64,000 bases of DNA from Luidia sarsii (taxonomy: Eukaryota; Echinodermata; Asteroidea; Paxillosida; Luidiidae), in the NCBI GenBank assembly GCA_949987565.1, contig OX465113.1:4922547-4986546 (forward strand), given 5' to 3'. Positions 1-11,804 of the stretch are shown piece after piece. The notes beneath the pieces were generated by a model. The model made no database searches. It was not told where the DNA came from and saw only the letters and a program-made list of their open reading frames with translations. The position numbers were made by a program, and so were the translations under genes. How positions within the stretch are numbered: the first letter of the stretch is position 1; each line of letters begins with the position of its first letter.

Positions 1-1069
1 TTAACTTCATGTACACTCTGTTAAATGATTATTCGATGAACGTCTGCCTTAAGCTCTGGATTAGAAGCAACAAACTGGGTCAGAATACCAAATGGCCTCG
101 GAAGTAGTCCAAAATTCAAAATTATTCTAATATTACATATGGTGGGAAAAAAACATTGCTGGTTGACAGGTGACTTATGCAAAGACAGGTGGATTCAATA
201 CTTCTTAATCCAAATCTAATTAATTGCACCAAAAGTACACTTTAATTATCCAAAGGCCCAAATTAGACTCAATCAATGTATAAATCTCTGCGTCCAATCT
301 TCTAGTAGTTCTACTGTTTGACTGGTTCATAAAAACTAAAAGTACAAATTATATAAAGAGAATTTGGATGAGATTCAAATAATTTTTGAACATTTGCTCT
401 GCTCTTAACGTACATCGAGCCTCGGAGGTTCCTAAAATATCATAATTATTTAATATTTTAATTAATATTGTTACTTGTATTTTTTTAAATAAGTTATAAT
501 AATCATGTTGTATGTTATTTTCTATAACTTATAACTATAAGTCCAATGCAAATGTACTCTAAAATAATCTGTCTCAACAGCACATAAATCATAATTGTCA
601 AGTAAATAATTCCCTGTACAGCTGGTAATGTCATTAATATACCGTAAAATTATCCCCATACAAAGGTGACACCGAATGATTAATACATAAAATAGAAATG
701 TGACCACCCCTCTAAATCGTAATTAAAAATGGATTTATTTTTTTTCAAAACAATCAACAATGTTGATTACCGCGAAATTGTGTAACACTTTCAAAGTCTC
801 AAAGTTAAATGATCATGTCTAAAAGCCCAAGTTAGCATGTCAGGATATCTGGGGAAAGTTTGAGACGCACCAAAAGCGGCAAATCTGGGATTTCTATTGA
901 AATGGAGTTTGTCAACAATAAACGAACCAGGTTTTCCCGTCCGATAGCGTCACATCGGATTTTGGTGGTTCAAGTCGGGCGTTAGCTGGTTTCCGCTACC
1001 TGTCTCCTAAATTAGTCAGCGGTTATTGATAGAGTGAGGGCCGCGGAGTACCAGGGAAGCGCCAGGGTA
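1..1069. other. Upstream intergenic region / HSDL2 promoter side
   Basis: AT-rich sequence with no supportable coding exon on either strand. The last 150 bases become GC- and CpG-richer and lead into the HSDL2 first exon, so the core promoter probably lies at about 900-1090. No TATA box is evident. Confidence 0.5.
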
Positions 1070-1072
1070 CAC

Positions 1073-1085
1073 TGACCTTTGACCT
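1073..1085 (-). promoter_or_regulatory. Perfect DR1 nuclear-receptor element before HSDL2
   Basis: The minus strand reads AGGTCAAAGGTCA, two AGGTCA half-sites spaced by one base. This is the consensus for PPAR/RXR, HNF4 and related receptors. It lies 13 bp upstream of the HSDL2 start codon, in the promoter or 5' UTR. HSDL2 is a peroxisomal/mitochondrial lipid-metabolism protein and its mammalian form responds to PPAR-alpha, so the site makes biological sense. Binding is inference. Confidence 0.6.
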
Positions 1086-1098
1086 TATCACCGAGATC

Positions 1099-4000
1099 AT
1101 GCTGAACACAGGGTGAGCGTCATGTTGTCCCAAATAGGCCTCGTTACGGCCGAAGTAGGTTTATTCCTTCTGTGGCTGCATTTGCTATACTTCATTTTAT
1201 AGGTTACGCTGTGCTGATCAATAAAAAAACTTGAACGCGAGCACTTTTTTGCGTTTTACTGTGGGTATTATTAACTGTGCCGAGGATCCATTAGCGTTGC
1301 GTGAGAGTGAATGCTATCGATGTGTATTTCCGACATAGTGCTTGAAAAATGTGAGGGCGCGCTACATACCGTACGTACATGTGAACATGTACAGTACACA
1401 TTATTGTACAGTACAATTCATGTACATGTACATTGTGTACTTACTGTACTGTACAGTTTCCTCCAGTAACCGGTTTTCGACGATATAAGGACTTTTCCTC
1501 AAACTGAACAATGTGCACGAAAGTATCGCACTAAAAGAGGTCTCAGTCACTTTCACCACACCACAGACTATTAGAATAATCATGTAGAATGTTGATCAAG
1601 CCTCTCACCATGGAGGAATAAGGAGAGATCCTCCATGCTCTCACTTCCGTAAGATTACCCGGTTTTGTTGATGTCCACGGCGCACCACGCAGTAAGCATC
1701 GTGACCTATTTTCGACGGTGGTGTTTAGTAAGGTGTCCCAGTGCAGCCAAACGCAAAATAAATTCTTAAAATAACTCAAAATGCTGTGTAGCACTGTAAA
1801 ATTCTTCCCTGTATGTTCTTTTGGTTCATATTTCGGGGGGGGGGGGGGTTGACACTGCTTCTAACACTTTCCTCAAAGCATTCATAATTTATGCTTAAAA
1901 CTTATTGGTTTGCATTAATTTTGTCCCATTGCCCTAAGCCACTTTGAGATGGGGAAGTTGGATTGACTTTTTGTTATCACCCTTTCCCTTCATGCTACCC
2001 TCTCCTTTCCCATCCTTTTCCAAATCATCCAAATCAAACTGTCCTCATAATAATAAGGAAATAGATTTAATCACCATAATGAATCAATCAAATTGAGAAT
2101 AATTTTCTTTAAATGTGAAAAGAAGTTTATTTACGGTAACTGAAAGATATATTTTAACTTTTTTTAAATTTGGATCTTCAAGTAAACCATAGAGGTGAAA
2201 TATGGTAGGGCGGTATCTATGAGTATGAGTGACATATGAAACATTTCTGCTGTGTAGATCTGACATTAGATCATACAAAAACCAAGACTGCTCTGACCCA
2301 GAAGAACTGTTACTGTGTTAACTTAAAAGAAAGACAATCAATCATACGCTTTCCACGGTCATATTTTAATTTTTAAATGCCCTCGTAGTTCAAAACTGTC
2401 AAAAACTCATTAAACTAAACACAGTGGCACTGCAGTCATCCGTTTGGTTCCCTCACTTGAAAGTATTCCATCAGCATTGCAGGCTGGTTGAACCAGACTA
2501 TTATTAAGTAGTCGGGTAGTTGATAGTCTGGTTCCAAGAGCTAAACAAATATTGTTAAGTCAGGGAACCACATGGATGACTGCCGTAAACACAGCCACTG
2601 CATTAAGTAAAATAATATTGTTTACTTTATTATAGCACTGTACTGTACTTCCTTTGTGTCTGTTCCAGGCCCTGCCACAGAGTTGGCAAATAGATTCTGT
2701 AAGATTAAAGATCGCAGCACAGTGCTTATCTCAGAGTGATCTTTGATCAGCCCATATGACACTGCACTTTGGTGTAAGCATTAATTGCCATTGCATTGAT
2801 GTGAATCTAGTTCACTCCTACGTGTGTCATTGGAAGCATTGGACATAACCCTTTAACTGCAGTCTGTCAGGCCATTTTGCAGAAATGCATCCAAAGCCTA
2901 GGAATACTGGGTGGGTAACACTTTAGTATTAGTTCATGTGCTGAGTTAAAGGCCCAATACAACATTGGGAAGATCGGAAAACATCGATGTTCACAGATTT
3001 CCTTCTAATTTACACAGTTTGTAGATGGTCATGATAGAATCCTTATGTTAAAATCTTACGGTCTGGGATGCTGTACTTCTCGAGAAATCTTTACTCAAAC
3101 ATCGACAAATAGTTTATCACTACAGAACGGTGCAAAACCGTGACTTTTTTTTTTCCTTATTCTACTTTCAAAACATTCCAAAAAAGGAAATCCTGCAAAA
3201 GTCAGAGAAAGTTACTTTAACACACAAACTGTGGCTATCTTTTGACCTTTACCAACGTTGTATAGGGCCTTTAAGCATAATTTTGATTAGTTCCATGTAA
3301 CGCTTTATTTCCCGTAAGTTGGACACAAGAGTAAGTGTCGGTCATTGATGTTGTTACCCACAGGAAACTAGCAGGGCGTACCCTGTTCATCACAGGGGCA
3401 AGTCGTGGCATTGGTAAGGCCATTGCGCTGAAGGCTGCAAAGGATGGCGCTAACATCGTCATCGCTGCCAAGACGGCAACAGCCCACCCCAAGCTGCCAG
3501 GAACCATTTACACCGCAGCCAAAGAGAGTAAGGTCCAGTATTGATAGGTTGTGTAACAGCAGGGATTTCATCAGATGGTATCTGTGTTTGATGATGGTCA
3601 TTGCTATAAAGCAAGCTTGTGCATTTTCACTTCACACTAACATCAGCCTTGTAGTGCAAGGTGTCATTTGGTCAGTCTGACACTGCTGTCTCTATCTGTG
3701 GTTGGACGTTTGTACATGTACAGCAGAGCGGTCCATCCAGCGACAAAAAACTAGTTTGATGATTTGTTTCTAAGGCATCTAAGGGTCCGGTGGAATTTTT
3801 CTTTGCACAGCTCATGGAAGTGATTGTGGATATGTTCATTATACAGTAGAATGTCACTATAACAAATGGCGATATACCGAACATTAGGCTATAACGAACA
3901 TGCCCTTTTGCTCCCGATTTGTGTGTACAAAATATTTTCCCGCAACTGCTATAACAATCGATCGCTATATACCAAACAATTTTCATGGATCCCGGGATGT

Positions 4001-7000
4001 TAATTATACTTATACTAGTCACGTTCCACTGTAAATCATAAAACAAATTATCTGTAAGTAATCTTGCCAGTGCCACAGGCTGCTTTATAAAATCCAAATC
4101 TACCTCATGACTCGGCCAGCTTGGTGGTCAAGTGGACAGTGGTTAAGACATTTGATATATGAGACGGCTTATCAAAGTATGTAGTGAGATGGGCCACCCA
4201 ACTGTTCAGTATTCAATGGACTGTATTGTTGCTTGGTTGACTCTAGTTGAGGATGCCGGTGGGAAGTGTCTGCCCTGTGTGGTGGACATTCAGCATGAGG
4301 ACCAGGTACAGTCAGCTGTGGACCAAGCAGTCAAGACCTTTGGGGGCATTGACATCCTGATCAACAATGCGAGCGCCATTGCCCTGACTGGTACCCTGCA
4401 GACGCCCATGAAGCGCTACGACCTTATGAACAACATCAACACCAGGGGAACCTACATGGTGTAAGTAGTCCCCGCCCGAAATCATGCCCCATCTGAAATC
4501 TATCCATCTGTGTTAGCTTGCATGTTTGGCCTGATGGTTGAGGAAGGGTCGAGGAGGGACCTAGTGACACTCCAGTCATGAATCCAATGCCAATAACCTC
4601 CACTGGCTTCACTGGAAAGCTTTTACTGGGTTTAATAGGTGCATGGACTTAGAAAAGGGTTCGTCTGGAGTGGTTGCCCCCTGAACAAACATCAGTTGGA
4701 AGTGTCTTGTGTCAGTTGAAGAGCAACCAGACTTACCGGTACGTTTTAACTTCCCACCATTTTGGTTCATCTGGCCTGCTTGTCTGGTTGCTTGTCATTT
4801 TCCAATTCAAAGAGATGACAACAATTAAATCACCATACATACCATAATGAACAGAGGCTTAATTCCAATAAAGATCATTTGTTGCTCTTGATATACCTCT
4901 CCTCAGTATTTTTATTGGGGTTCGGGAGATTTCATTGAAAACTCGCAGGCAGAACCAATGAGTGAAATACTTGAAGGTTTGCATGGTGGAAATGAAGTGA
5001 CACCATGTAGCACTTCTCTTTCAAGAAAGAGTGTGGCTCTGAAAAGAGCCGGTAACTCTTTTCAGAGCCACACTCCTTATCGAAAGAAGGTGCTACATGG
5101 TGTCTCCGCAAACCTTCCTCTTAGACGATTGCTATACCACCAAGAAATGATGTTGATCTTGCCTGTAGTTTTTGGAAACCATCCCAACTGGCCAGCTGGG
5201 ACAGATGTGGATGGCCTCCCACTGGCGTAAATATTTAATGTCATGTTGTCACAGGGCCACTGCTTATTCAGAATCATGCACAGGTCTGTGACTTTGTGAG
5301 TAGCTCCGAGAATTGGTTGGGCTCGGTTGTGGTTCTTTGCTGTCTAGGTCCAGAACATGTCTGCCGCACCTGAAGGAAGGCAAGAACCCGCACATACTGA
5401 ACCTGAGTCCACCCCTAGCCATGCAGCCAAGATGGTTCAAAGGACATGTGGGTAGGTACAAATTGGTAGGATCATGTTACGGAAACTCCTGTCTGAAGTG
5501 CTAATGCAAACCCATTGTGACATACATGTATCATTCCAATTGAAATCACTTATGAAACTATAAAGATACCGGTAATGTGAACAGGTTTAAAAAGCTACAT
5601 CCATTTTTGGGGACGCCTGAACAAGGTTTGCAACTAAGTTTTTCCTGCATCTTATTGAGATATTTGGCAGTGAATGAATGCTTTGGACTGGCATCCCCAC
5701 CCTGGCAAAGATAATTAATTATTTGGGAAGGCCACCTCCTAAGAACTTGATAACTTTGGTGGTGAAAGCGCTGGCATGCAAAATCATGATGTTTGTATGA
5801 TTTCTGTGTGACTCCCTGCCTTTGCTCTCGTGTGGTGTACCCATCACACAGTCAATAATTTCCGGATTTGGGGGAATAAATATTCTGAGTCACGTTTTTT
5901 CATGGTTTTTATGTTTGTCTTACTTTTGGCAGCTTACTCCATAGCCAAGTATGGCATGTCCATGTGTGTGCTGGGCATGGCTGAAGAGTTTAAAGAAGAT
6001 GGGATTGCAGTCAATGCTCTTTGGCCCAGGACAGGTAAATAGTTCACAGTGTCTCCTTTGAAATTGTCAAATAAAACCACTCCTGGTGAAGTACAGGGCC
6101 TGATGTTTCTATCTATGAAAAGCAGAAAGATCCTTTGATAAACGTCCTGATAGAATCAAACTGTCAGGCCCTCTACATTTTTAGAATGTTCAATTGTCAT
6201 TTAAATCATTAAAGCCCCTACACAACATTGGTAAGATCGAAAAACAGAAATGTTCAAATATTTACATGAAACTTATACAGTTTGAAGATGGTAGAAACCT
6301 CTCACTGAAATATTGCATTTGGGTAATTTTAGTCAGTAAGCAGTTTGCAACATTTTTGTATATCACTTTTGAAATATTTCTGCCTAAAATGTTGTATTTT
6401 GGGAGAAATGAGTACAAAAAACAGTTTACGTCTCAACAAGATCTAAACTATTTTTCGGAACAGTACGGCGTTGAATGCTGCATTTTTGCGAAACAAATGA
6501 AGCAATTTTCTCGAGACTCGGTTGGCGGATTGAGCTAAAATGTTCACAGGTGTGCTATTTCATGCATATGTTGGGACAGACAACGTATGGATGCTATTCT
6601 TTGACCTCGACCAATGTTGTGTAGGGACTTTAAGCAGTATTGTTTGGTAAACATTTTGATTTTAACAGTAACATGCAAAAATTTTGCAAAGTGCTTGCTA
6701 ACTAAAATGACCAAAATGCGAATATCAAAAATTAAAGGGGCCTGACGTTTTGATCCTAACAGGTCCTTTCTCAAAGGCAGAATCAAGAAGCAGATTCTGC
6801 CTTTGAGAAAGGTCCTGCTCGGATCGAAATGTCCGGCCCTCCTGATTTTTGATGTGGATTTTGAGAAAGGTCCTGTCAGGATCGAAATGTCCGGCCCTCC
6901 TGATTTTTGATGTGGATTTTTATTTTAGATAGAAACAATTGAGTTGCATTTGTTGTAAAGATATCTGCCTGTATTATATTGTGGTTCTCCACAGCTATCT

Positions 7001-8989
7001 GGACAGCAGCGTTGAGTATGCTTGCAGGGGAAGATGAGGCTTCGCGGAAGATGTGCCGTACCCCAGAGATCCTGGCCGATGCAGCCTACACCATCCTGAG
7101 CAAGGACAGCAAGTCCTTCACGGGCAACTTTGCCATCGATGAGGATTTGCTGAAGGCTGAGGGTGTGAATGACTTGGACCAGTATGCCTGTGTACCAGGT
7201 AAGGGAAAGCCAATTGAAAATGTTGCTTTATTAGAGAGTCTGATCTTTCCAGAGCACGGTTGGTTGAAAATTTGCCAGGTCAGGTAGATGGTCTAGCTGG
7301 TAAATTTAGAAAGAAAAAAAATCAAAACCTGCTTAATGGACATCTTCCTTCTTTTCTGAAACTCTTCCAAATGTTATGAGCTGATGCTGTGAAGTTAAAG
7401 TTTTTTATAATAAAAATCCTTAAAATTAAAGTTTGTCATAGTACAAGTCCTTATCAAGTTAAAGTTTTCATTTGTGTTGCTATGCACCAGGCACTACAAA
7501 TCCAGGCACCTCTTTTTTCATAGTTCTAAACAAGGACTCTTTTCAGTCTACCACAAAACAATTCGTAGCATGACAAAAGCCACACAGACATCCAATAGCG
7601 ACAGATTTGATTTTGCATAGAGTACTTATTGATTAAATAAGACTTAAGGCTTTGCATGGTGGGTGAATCAATATAGGAAGTTTGCGGTGACACCGTGTAT
7701 AAGGTCTCTTAAAGGAAGAGGTGTGGTTCTGAAAAGAACCCGAGTGGTAACTCGACGTTTCGACCAATATGCTCTGGCCGTCATCAGGAGAATGTCTTGA
7801 ACTCGGTGGTGGAACTCCCTTACGATAATCCTCCCCAGTAGATTATCTTTCCCGCCTTCCCGCCTCAGCGACCACCAGCACATAAGGAGTTCCACCACCG
7901 AGTCCAAGACATTCCTTTAAGAAACCTTATACATGGTGTCACCGCAAACCTTCCTATGTTACTTATTGATTAATATCACAGGTATTTATCGTTCCAGATT
8001 GTTTAGTGAGTTTGAAAATGGCACACGATTCCAGAAACCCGATTGGCAGTCATGGGCACTGAAAAGTAGCCCGGTAGAAAGTGAGTATAATGGATCTTTG
8101 GCTACCTATCTTCGCTTGTCTTTCTTCAAGGTAACGAGCTGATGCCGGACTTTTTCCTCCCTGACGAGGATCCGGCAGCCATTGAGCAGATGGTCAGGCG
8201 TGGAGGGAGCCAGGCTATCGGTGGGGCAGCCAGCGGGTCTTCCAGCGGTGTCAGCAAGGTGTTTGAGAGCATCCAGGGATTACTGGGGGCAACCTACGTC
8301 CAGAGCACACAGGCCACCTTCCAGTTTGAGCTCAAAGGTGGGTCATCTGCTGCACCGTCCATTCCACTTCACGTGGAAGCAGTTCGAGACTTTTGAGAGG
8401 CGTGCTGGCTATATGACAGGTGTATGATGACAATTTGTCACAAAATGGGATAACGGCTGGCAATATGCCAGATGTATGATGACAATTTGTCACAAAATGG
8501 GATAACGTTACCCAGAAATGTTGCAAACTATTTGTTTACCAAGTACCGACTTGAATGGCCAAAGTATGAATCTCAATAATGTAGAGCGTCTAACGTTTCA
8601 ATCTAAGCAGGACCTTTCTCAAAGGCAGAATCAGCCATTGAGGAAGGTGCCACTTTGAGTGAACCGACTGTAAAATATAATTTAGAAATTGATTGATGTC
8701 ATTTTGATGCCGTTCTATCATACCACTCTTCTGACCCACAGGTGCCGAGTCTGGTCAGTGGTACCTTGACCTTAAGAACGGCGAGGGCGGTGCAGGACAA
8801 GGCCCAGCCCCGGAAGGGTCCGCCGATGTCGTCATGACGATGGACTCGGACGATTTTGTCAAGATGTTCCAGGGTGAGCTGAAGCCCACGGCCGCCTTCA
8901 TGTCTGGCAAGCTGAAGATGGACGGAGACCTGATGAAAGCCATGAAGCTCGAGTCCTTGATGAAGAAGATGCCTCAGGCAAAGCTCTGA
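1099..8989 (+). CDS. HSDL2: Hydroxysteroid dehydrogenase-like protein 2 (complete, 8 exons)
   Basis: Coding exons: 1099-1112, 3364-3527, 4247-4460, 5348-5451, 5933-6034, 6995-7198, 8131-8337, 8742-8989. They join in one frame to 418 aa, the same length as human HSDL2. Residues 15-22 (TGASRGIG) are the Rossmann cofactor motif of short-chain dehydrogenases. NNAS lies near the middle, and Y167-x3-K171 (YSIAK) is the catalytic pair. The last two exons encode an SCP2 sterol/lipid-carrier domain with its FMSGKLK signature. The protein ends in AKL, a type 1 peroxisomal targeting signal. The very short first exon (MLNTG) matches the human N-terminus, which fixes the start. The role is presumably NAD(P)H-dependent reduction or oxidation of fatty-acyl or sterol substrates in peroxisomes or mitochondria; the substrate is not deducible. 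Introns hold two piggyBac-like MITEs and several hammerhead-like repeats. Confidence 0.96.
1380..1462. repeat. TACATG/GTACA palindromic simple sequence
   Basis: Dense tract of self-complementary GTAC/CATG steps in HSDL2 intron 1. The same simple sequence recurs at 17150-17215, 17840-17955, 18443-18520 and 18855-18915. No coding capacity. Confidence 0.6.
2946..3274 (+). mobile_element. TTAA-flanked piggyBac-like MITE, subfamily A, copy 1
   Basis: TTAA stands at both ends, directly followed by inverted termini AGGCCCAATACAACATTGG / CCAACGTTGTATAGGGCCT. TTAA target duplications and CC-type ends fit piggyBac-type non-autonomous elements. The other TTAA-flanked copies are 6209-6633, 12839-13269 and 15100-15475. 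This copy and 12839-13269 share an internal sequence and lie in opposite orientation. Confidence 0.75.
3842..4033. mobile_element. Short inverted-repeat element (TACAGT..ACTGTA ends)
   Basis: Begins TACAGTAGAATGTCACTATA and ends with the imperfect complement ACGTTCCACTGTA. About 190 bp, flanked by TA, with no coding capacity. It sits in HSDL2 intron 2. Typical of a non-autonomous cut-and-paste transposon; family not assigned. Confidence 0.5.
4970..5115. repeat. Family-1 dispersed repeat, inverted arrangement without ribozyme-like core
   Basis: Two arms carrying GGTTTGC..GTGACACCATGTA and a GGCTCTGAAAAGAGCC hairpin face each other, giving a long imperfect palindrome in HSDL2 intron 3. The arms match the ends of the family-1 copies at 7655-7962, 16150-16345, 23760-23935, 48780-49030 and 52815-53040. 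Confidence 0.65.
6209..6633 (+). mobile_element. TTAA-flanked piggyBac-like MITE, subfamily B, copy 2
   Basis: TTAA at both ends with inverted termini starting AAGCCCCTACACAACATTGG. It lies in HSDL2 intron 5. The interior is an inverted match to 15100-15475 (shared CTCGAGA and GAATGCTGCATTTT blocks), defining a second subfamily distinct from copies 1 and 3. Confidence 0.72.
6660..6915. repeat. Family-2 hammerhead-like repeats: inverted pair plus third copy
   Basis: A minus-strand copy (6660-6785: tail, then GACGTTTTGATCC..CTCAAAGGCAG) abuts a plus-strand copy (6795-6850). A second plus copy follows at 6855-6912. Each contains a stem (GGTCC..GGATC type) followed by GAAA(C/T)GTC. These copies have GAAATGTC. 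The 3' tail TAGTCAGTAAGCAGTTTGCA is visible inverted at 6680-6710. Confidence 0.65.
7655..7962 (-). repeat. Family-1 repeat with inverted ends and ribozyme-like core
   Basis: The ends GGTTTGC and the ACACCATGTATAAGG blocks face each other about 300 bp apart in HSDL2 intron 6. An internal inverted repeat, the GAACTCGGTGGTGGAACTCC block at 7799-7818, is mirrored near 7883-7905. The best-preserved hammerhead-like core in the window lies at 7751-7790. Confidence 0.65.
7751..7790 (-). ncRNA. Hammerhead-ribozyme-like core (type I, minimal)
   Basis: On the minus strand: CTC (stem I 5'), CTGATGA (7781-7787), one extra C, stem II GGCCA/TGGTC with a loop between, GAAAC and GTC (7754-7761), then GAG (stem I 3'). 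The stem III region is just ACGU, which is self-complementary, as in the short-stem-III hammerheads of Penelope-like elements. The extra base between CUGAUGA and stem II is non-canonical and may weaken or abolish cleavage. Confidence 0.4.
8411..8505. repeat. Two-copy local duplication
   Basis: About 48 bp (core ATGATGACAATTTGTCACAA) is repeated once in HSDL2 intron 7. A local tandem duplication with no other features. Confidence 0.6.
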
Positions 8990-9216
8990 GGAGGAGCGGG
9001 AGGGAGAGGATAAGGGAGGATGGGAAAGGGGAAGGAGAAGAGGAGATAGCAAGGAGGGGAGGGTGGGGGAAGGGGAGCAGAGGAAGGAGAAAAGGGAACA
9101 AAGAGAGGGAAGACAGGTGGGGAAAGAGAATGGGAGGGGGGTTGGGACGAGGAGGAAAGGAGGGAGAGGGGAGGAAAGAAAAGAAGGGGTAGAAAGAGTA
9201 GGAGAGGAAGGGGAAG
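8990..9216. repeat. Polypurine tract in HSDL2 3' UTR
   Basis: About 225 bases of nearly uninterrupted A/G on the transcript strand start directly after the stop codon. Occasional T or C bases interrupt it. It produces long spurious proline/serine/leucine reading frames on the other strand. Confidence 0.75.
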
Positions 9217-10100
9217 GATGACAAAGCACTGGGGCTTGGTCCCATTTAAATGGCTATGACTCTGGCCATGAGGGCTGACTGCACAAAAGCATAGAGAACC
9301 CCTGTCAAAGCCGTAGCCGTTGCTTTGGTTCTTACCTACCCTGGCCTCACTGGGGCGGATAAGTGGGTCAAACATTCATGGTTTTGACAAGACCAATAAT
9401 TGATTGTGTAATGGCACAACCAATGCAAGCACAATGGATGGATTATTCGTTTGTTTCATTCTTAAACACTTTTGCTGAACAGTTTGTGAGTGTAACATAA
9501 CCTGCTTTTACAGAAATGAGAGTCAAGTTGGAATTATAAACACAAACATTTATTACTTTTTTTCATAGCACCATAGCATTCCAGCAGGGTACAATGCATG
9601 GTAGTTTTCTTAAATACTTGGTACAATGAAATTGAAAGCAGGGGGACAATTCAGCTCTCTACTTTGTGGTTGTTGTTTTTTCACCATGCATCACCTCTAA
9701 ATTAATGATGTCATCATAATTTAAACAATTGTTTTGACATTTCTACTGTTAAATGCCCTTTTTTGGGGGGGGTCTACACATTTAAAGTAAAGCATAAGAC
9801 CAGAAATGTTAGAAAAGAATTATTAAGAATGTAGTACATGTAATTCATTACATCACTGTATTCCTCTGGGGCAAATCACTCCATTCCAAAATCATTTGAT
9901 GGCCTTAAATACTAAAGGCAGCATATGCTGTGGAATATCATACACACCGGTGGTAAGCTCAGATGGAATTTGACATTTTGTTTTTCCATTCAAACAAGTC
10001 ACCACAAGCAGTGAAATTCCTTTGCAATATTCAGACTGGGTAAAACGTGTGTTTGTAGTGGTGACGGTATGTTATATTTCTGTGACTTTACATCAATAAA
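9217..10100 (+). other. HSDL2: HSDL2 3' untranslated region with poly(A) signal
   Basis: No coding frame. The first good AATAAA after the stop lies at 10095-10100, which suggests a 3' UTR of about 1.1 kb. No nearer canonical hexamer was found. Confidence 0.5.
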
Positions 10101-10255
10101 CAGAGTGGGCTGTATAGAAATAATGTCAATTTGTCTGGATGACGGTCATTTCATTCACATGTCCCTTAGTACCCTGTGTCCTGGGGTTGCTTGATCGATA
10201 TCATAATTTGGGTTTGCGCTGATTATAGTATAGTATCAGGTTGACTACAGTAACG

Positions 10256-10400
10256 TGCACAAATGTTGCAAACTGCTTACTGACTAAAATGACCCAAAAG
10301 CAAATATCAAACATTAGGAGGGCCTGACGTTTCGATCCTACCTGTAGCAAGTCCTGCTAGGATCGAAACATTAGGCCCTCCTAATTGTTGGTATCGGGTC
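10256..10400. repeat. Family-2 hammerhead-like inverted pair
   Basis: A minus copy (tail, then GGCCTGACGTTTCGATCCTA) runs into a plus copy (TCCTGCTAGGATCGAAACAT), meeting at the ribozyme-like ends. Same head-to-head arrangement as at 6660-6850, 47955-48155 and 63385-63540. Confidence 0.65.
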
Positions 10401-11039
10401 GATTGTAAAATATTGGGTATTTGTTGCAGCACTTACCACTCACCACCATTATCTAGCAATGGTTTTAATCATTATCGCCATTTTTCAAAAATGGTTATAA
10501 GTTCCCAGTCAATTTTCCCTTTATTTGTTTGACTTAAAATCTAAAGCCTCGTTAAAAACCTCTCAAAATAATGATGCATTATTTTAATGGCACTAAAGAG
10601 ATATAAGCACTTGTGCAGAATCTCCTTTTATTTCTCAAGAAGACCATACTTGTAAGCACGTCAAGTTTATACTTGAGTTCTTTTTAGAACCACACTTCTT
10701 TCTATACGTGTTGTTACCACAAACTACACCATGTGAAGTCATTACTCTAGAAATGAATTGATTGTTTTTAGATAAATGTAAGGAAAATTGTGTGGACAAT
10801 CTTAAACAATTCATGAACAAATCTAAGAAAATGGGACTGGACTGACTCTTAAACTCATGCATCTATCACCTGGGCATTCAACTTATTTAAAACCTTAAGT
10901 GCTGAGAGCTGGTACACAAAACCAGACGTCTCGGGTTTAAGTCCCAGTCCAGTCCGTTTTCTTCGCCATTTCTCAAAATTCTTCCAAAGTTCCCAGTCAT
11001 TTTTTTCCTTAGCTTGACTGTAAAACCTTAGGTAATAAA

Positions 11040-11145
11040 AAAAAGGGCTTACAGACTTAAATAACCAGAATGCAAATCTCAAAAATTTCAGAGGGCCTGA
11101 CATTTCAATCGTGGCACGACCTTTCTCAAAGGCAGAAGATAAGAA
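11040..11145 (-). repeat. Family-2 hammerhead-like repeat
   Basis: Tail (ACTTAAATAACCAGAATGCA) followed by GGCCTGACATTTCAATCGTG and CTTTCTCAAAGGCAG, so the element reads on the minus strand. The core is degenerate. Confidence 0.6.
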
Positions 11146-11804
11146 ATAAATTAAAAACAAGTACATACATGTATGCGGTACTCATAGATAAGAAAGTCAT
11201 ATAAAAATGTTGCTAACTATTTACTGACTTAAATGACCAAAATGCAAATCTCAATATGAATTCATAAGGGTGGCTACCATTAGAACTTCTGATGGAAAAC
11301 TCAATCAAACTCATGAAATCATTAAATGTGTATGATATTTCAATCATCAATTCTCTGTGTAGAAGAAGCAGCAGTTACGTGCTCTGTAAGCCTTTGTCCA
11401 TGGTTTCATATCCTGCATCAGTTGTGTGATTTCTAATTGTTGAAGGCCAATATCTTGGGATATAGTCTCAAGGGTAGGTGCAAGGTCCACCTCTGATGGG
11501 TGAAGTTCAGATTACTAACTTAAACATTGTTTGACAGCTGGAAGGATACAGTGTCCAGCAATATGTAGAGGTCTTTGTTTGATTACTGTAGTCTATTAGA
11601 TACAAAGATGTAGATACAAAGATGGCTTAGGGTTTGCCATACACTTGTTTTGTGATAAAGTCTTTACCACTGTTCTTCTGACCAACTCAAAAGTCCATAC
11701 TGGCTGTCCTCCCAATGTAACAAGCACAGATGGTTGCTGCCGGATTACTTGAATACTGAAGCTCAACTCAAGTGCCGACAGTGAGTTGCTATTTATTTTT
11801 TTTA

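Noticed and set aside
1543..1794. 83-codon minus frame in HSDL2 intron 1
   Set aside because: No homology, no splice context; composition like surrounding intron.
3335..3363. HSDL2 starting at the open frame before exon 2
   Set aside because: A pyrimidine-rich CCCACAG acceptor at 3363 and the MLNTG exon at 1099-1112 restore the conserved N-terminus.
8699..9229. Serine/proline/leucine-rich minus frames
   Set aside because: Antisense of HSDL2 exon 8 plus the polypurine tract.
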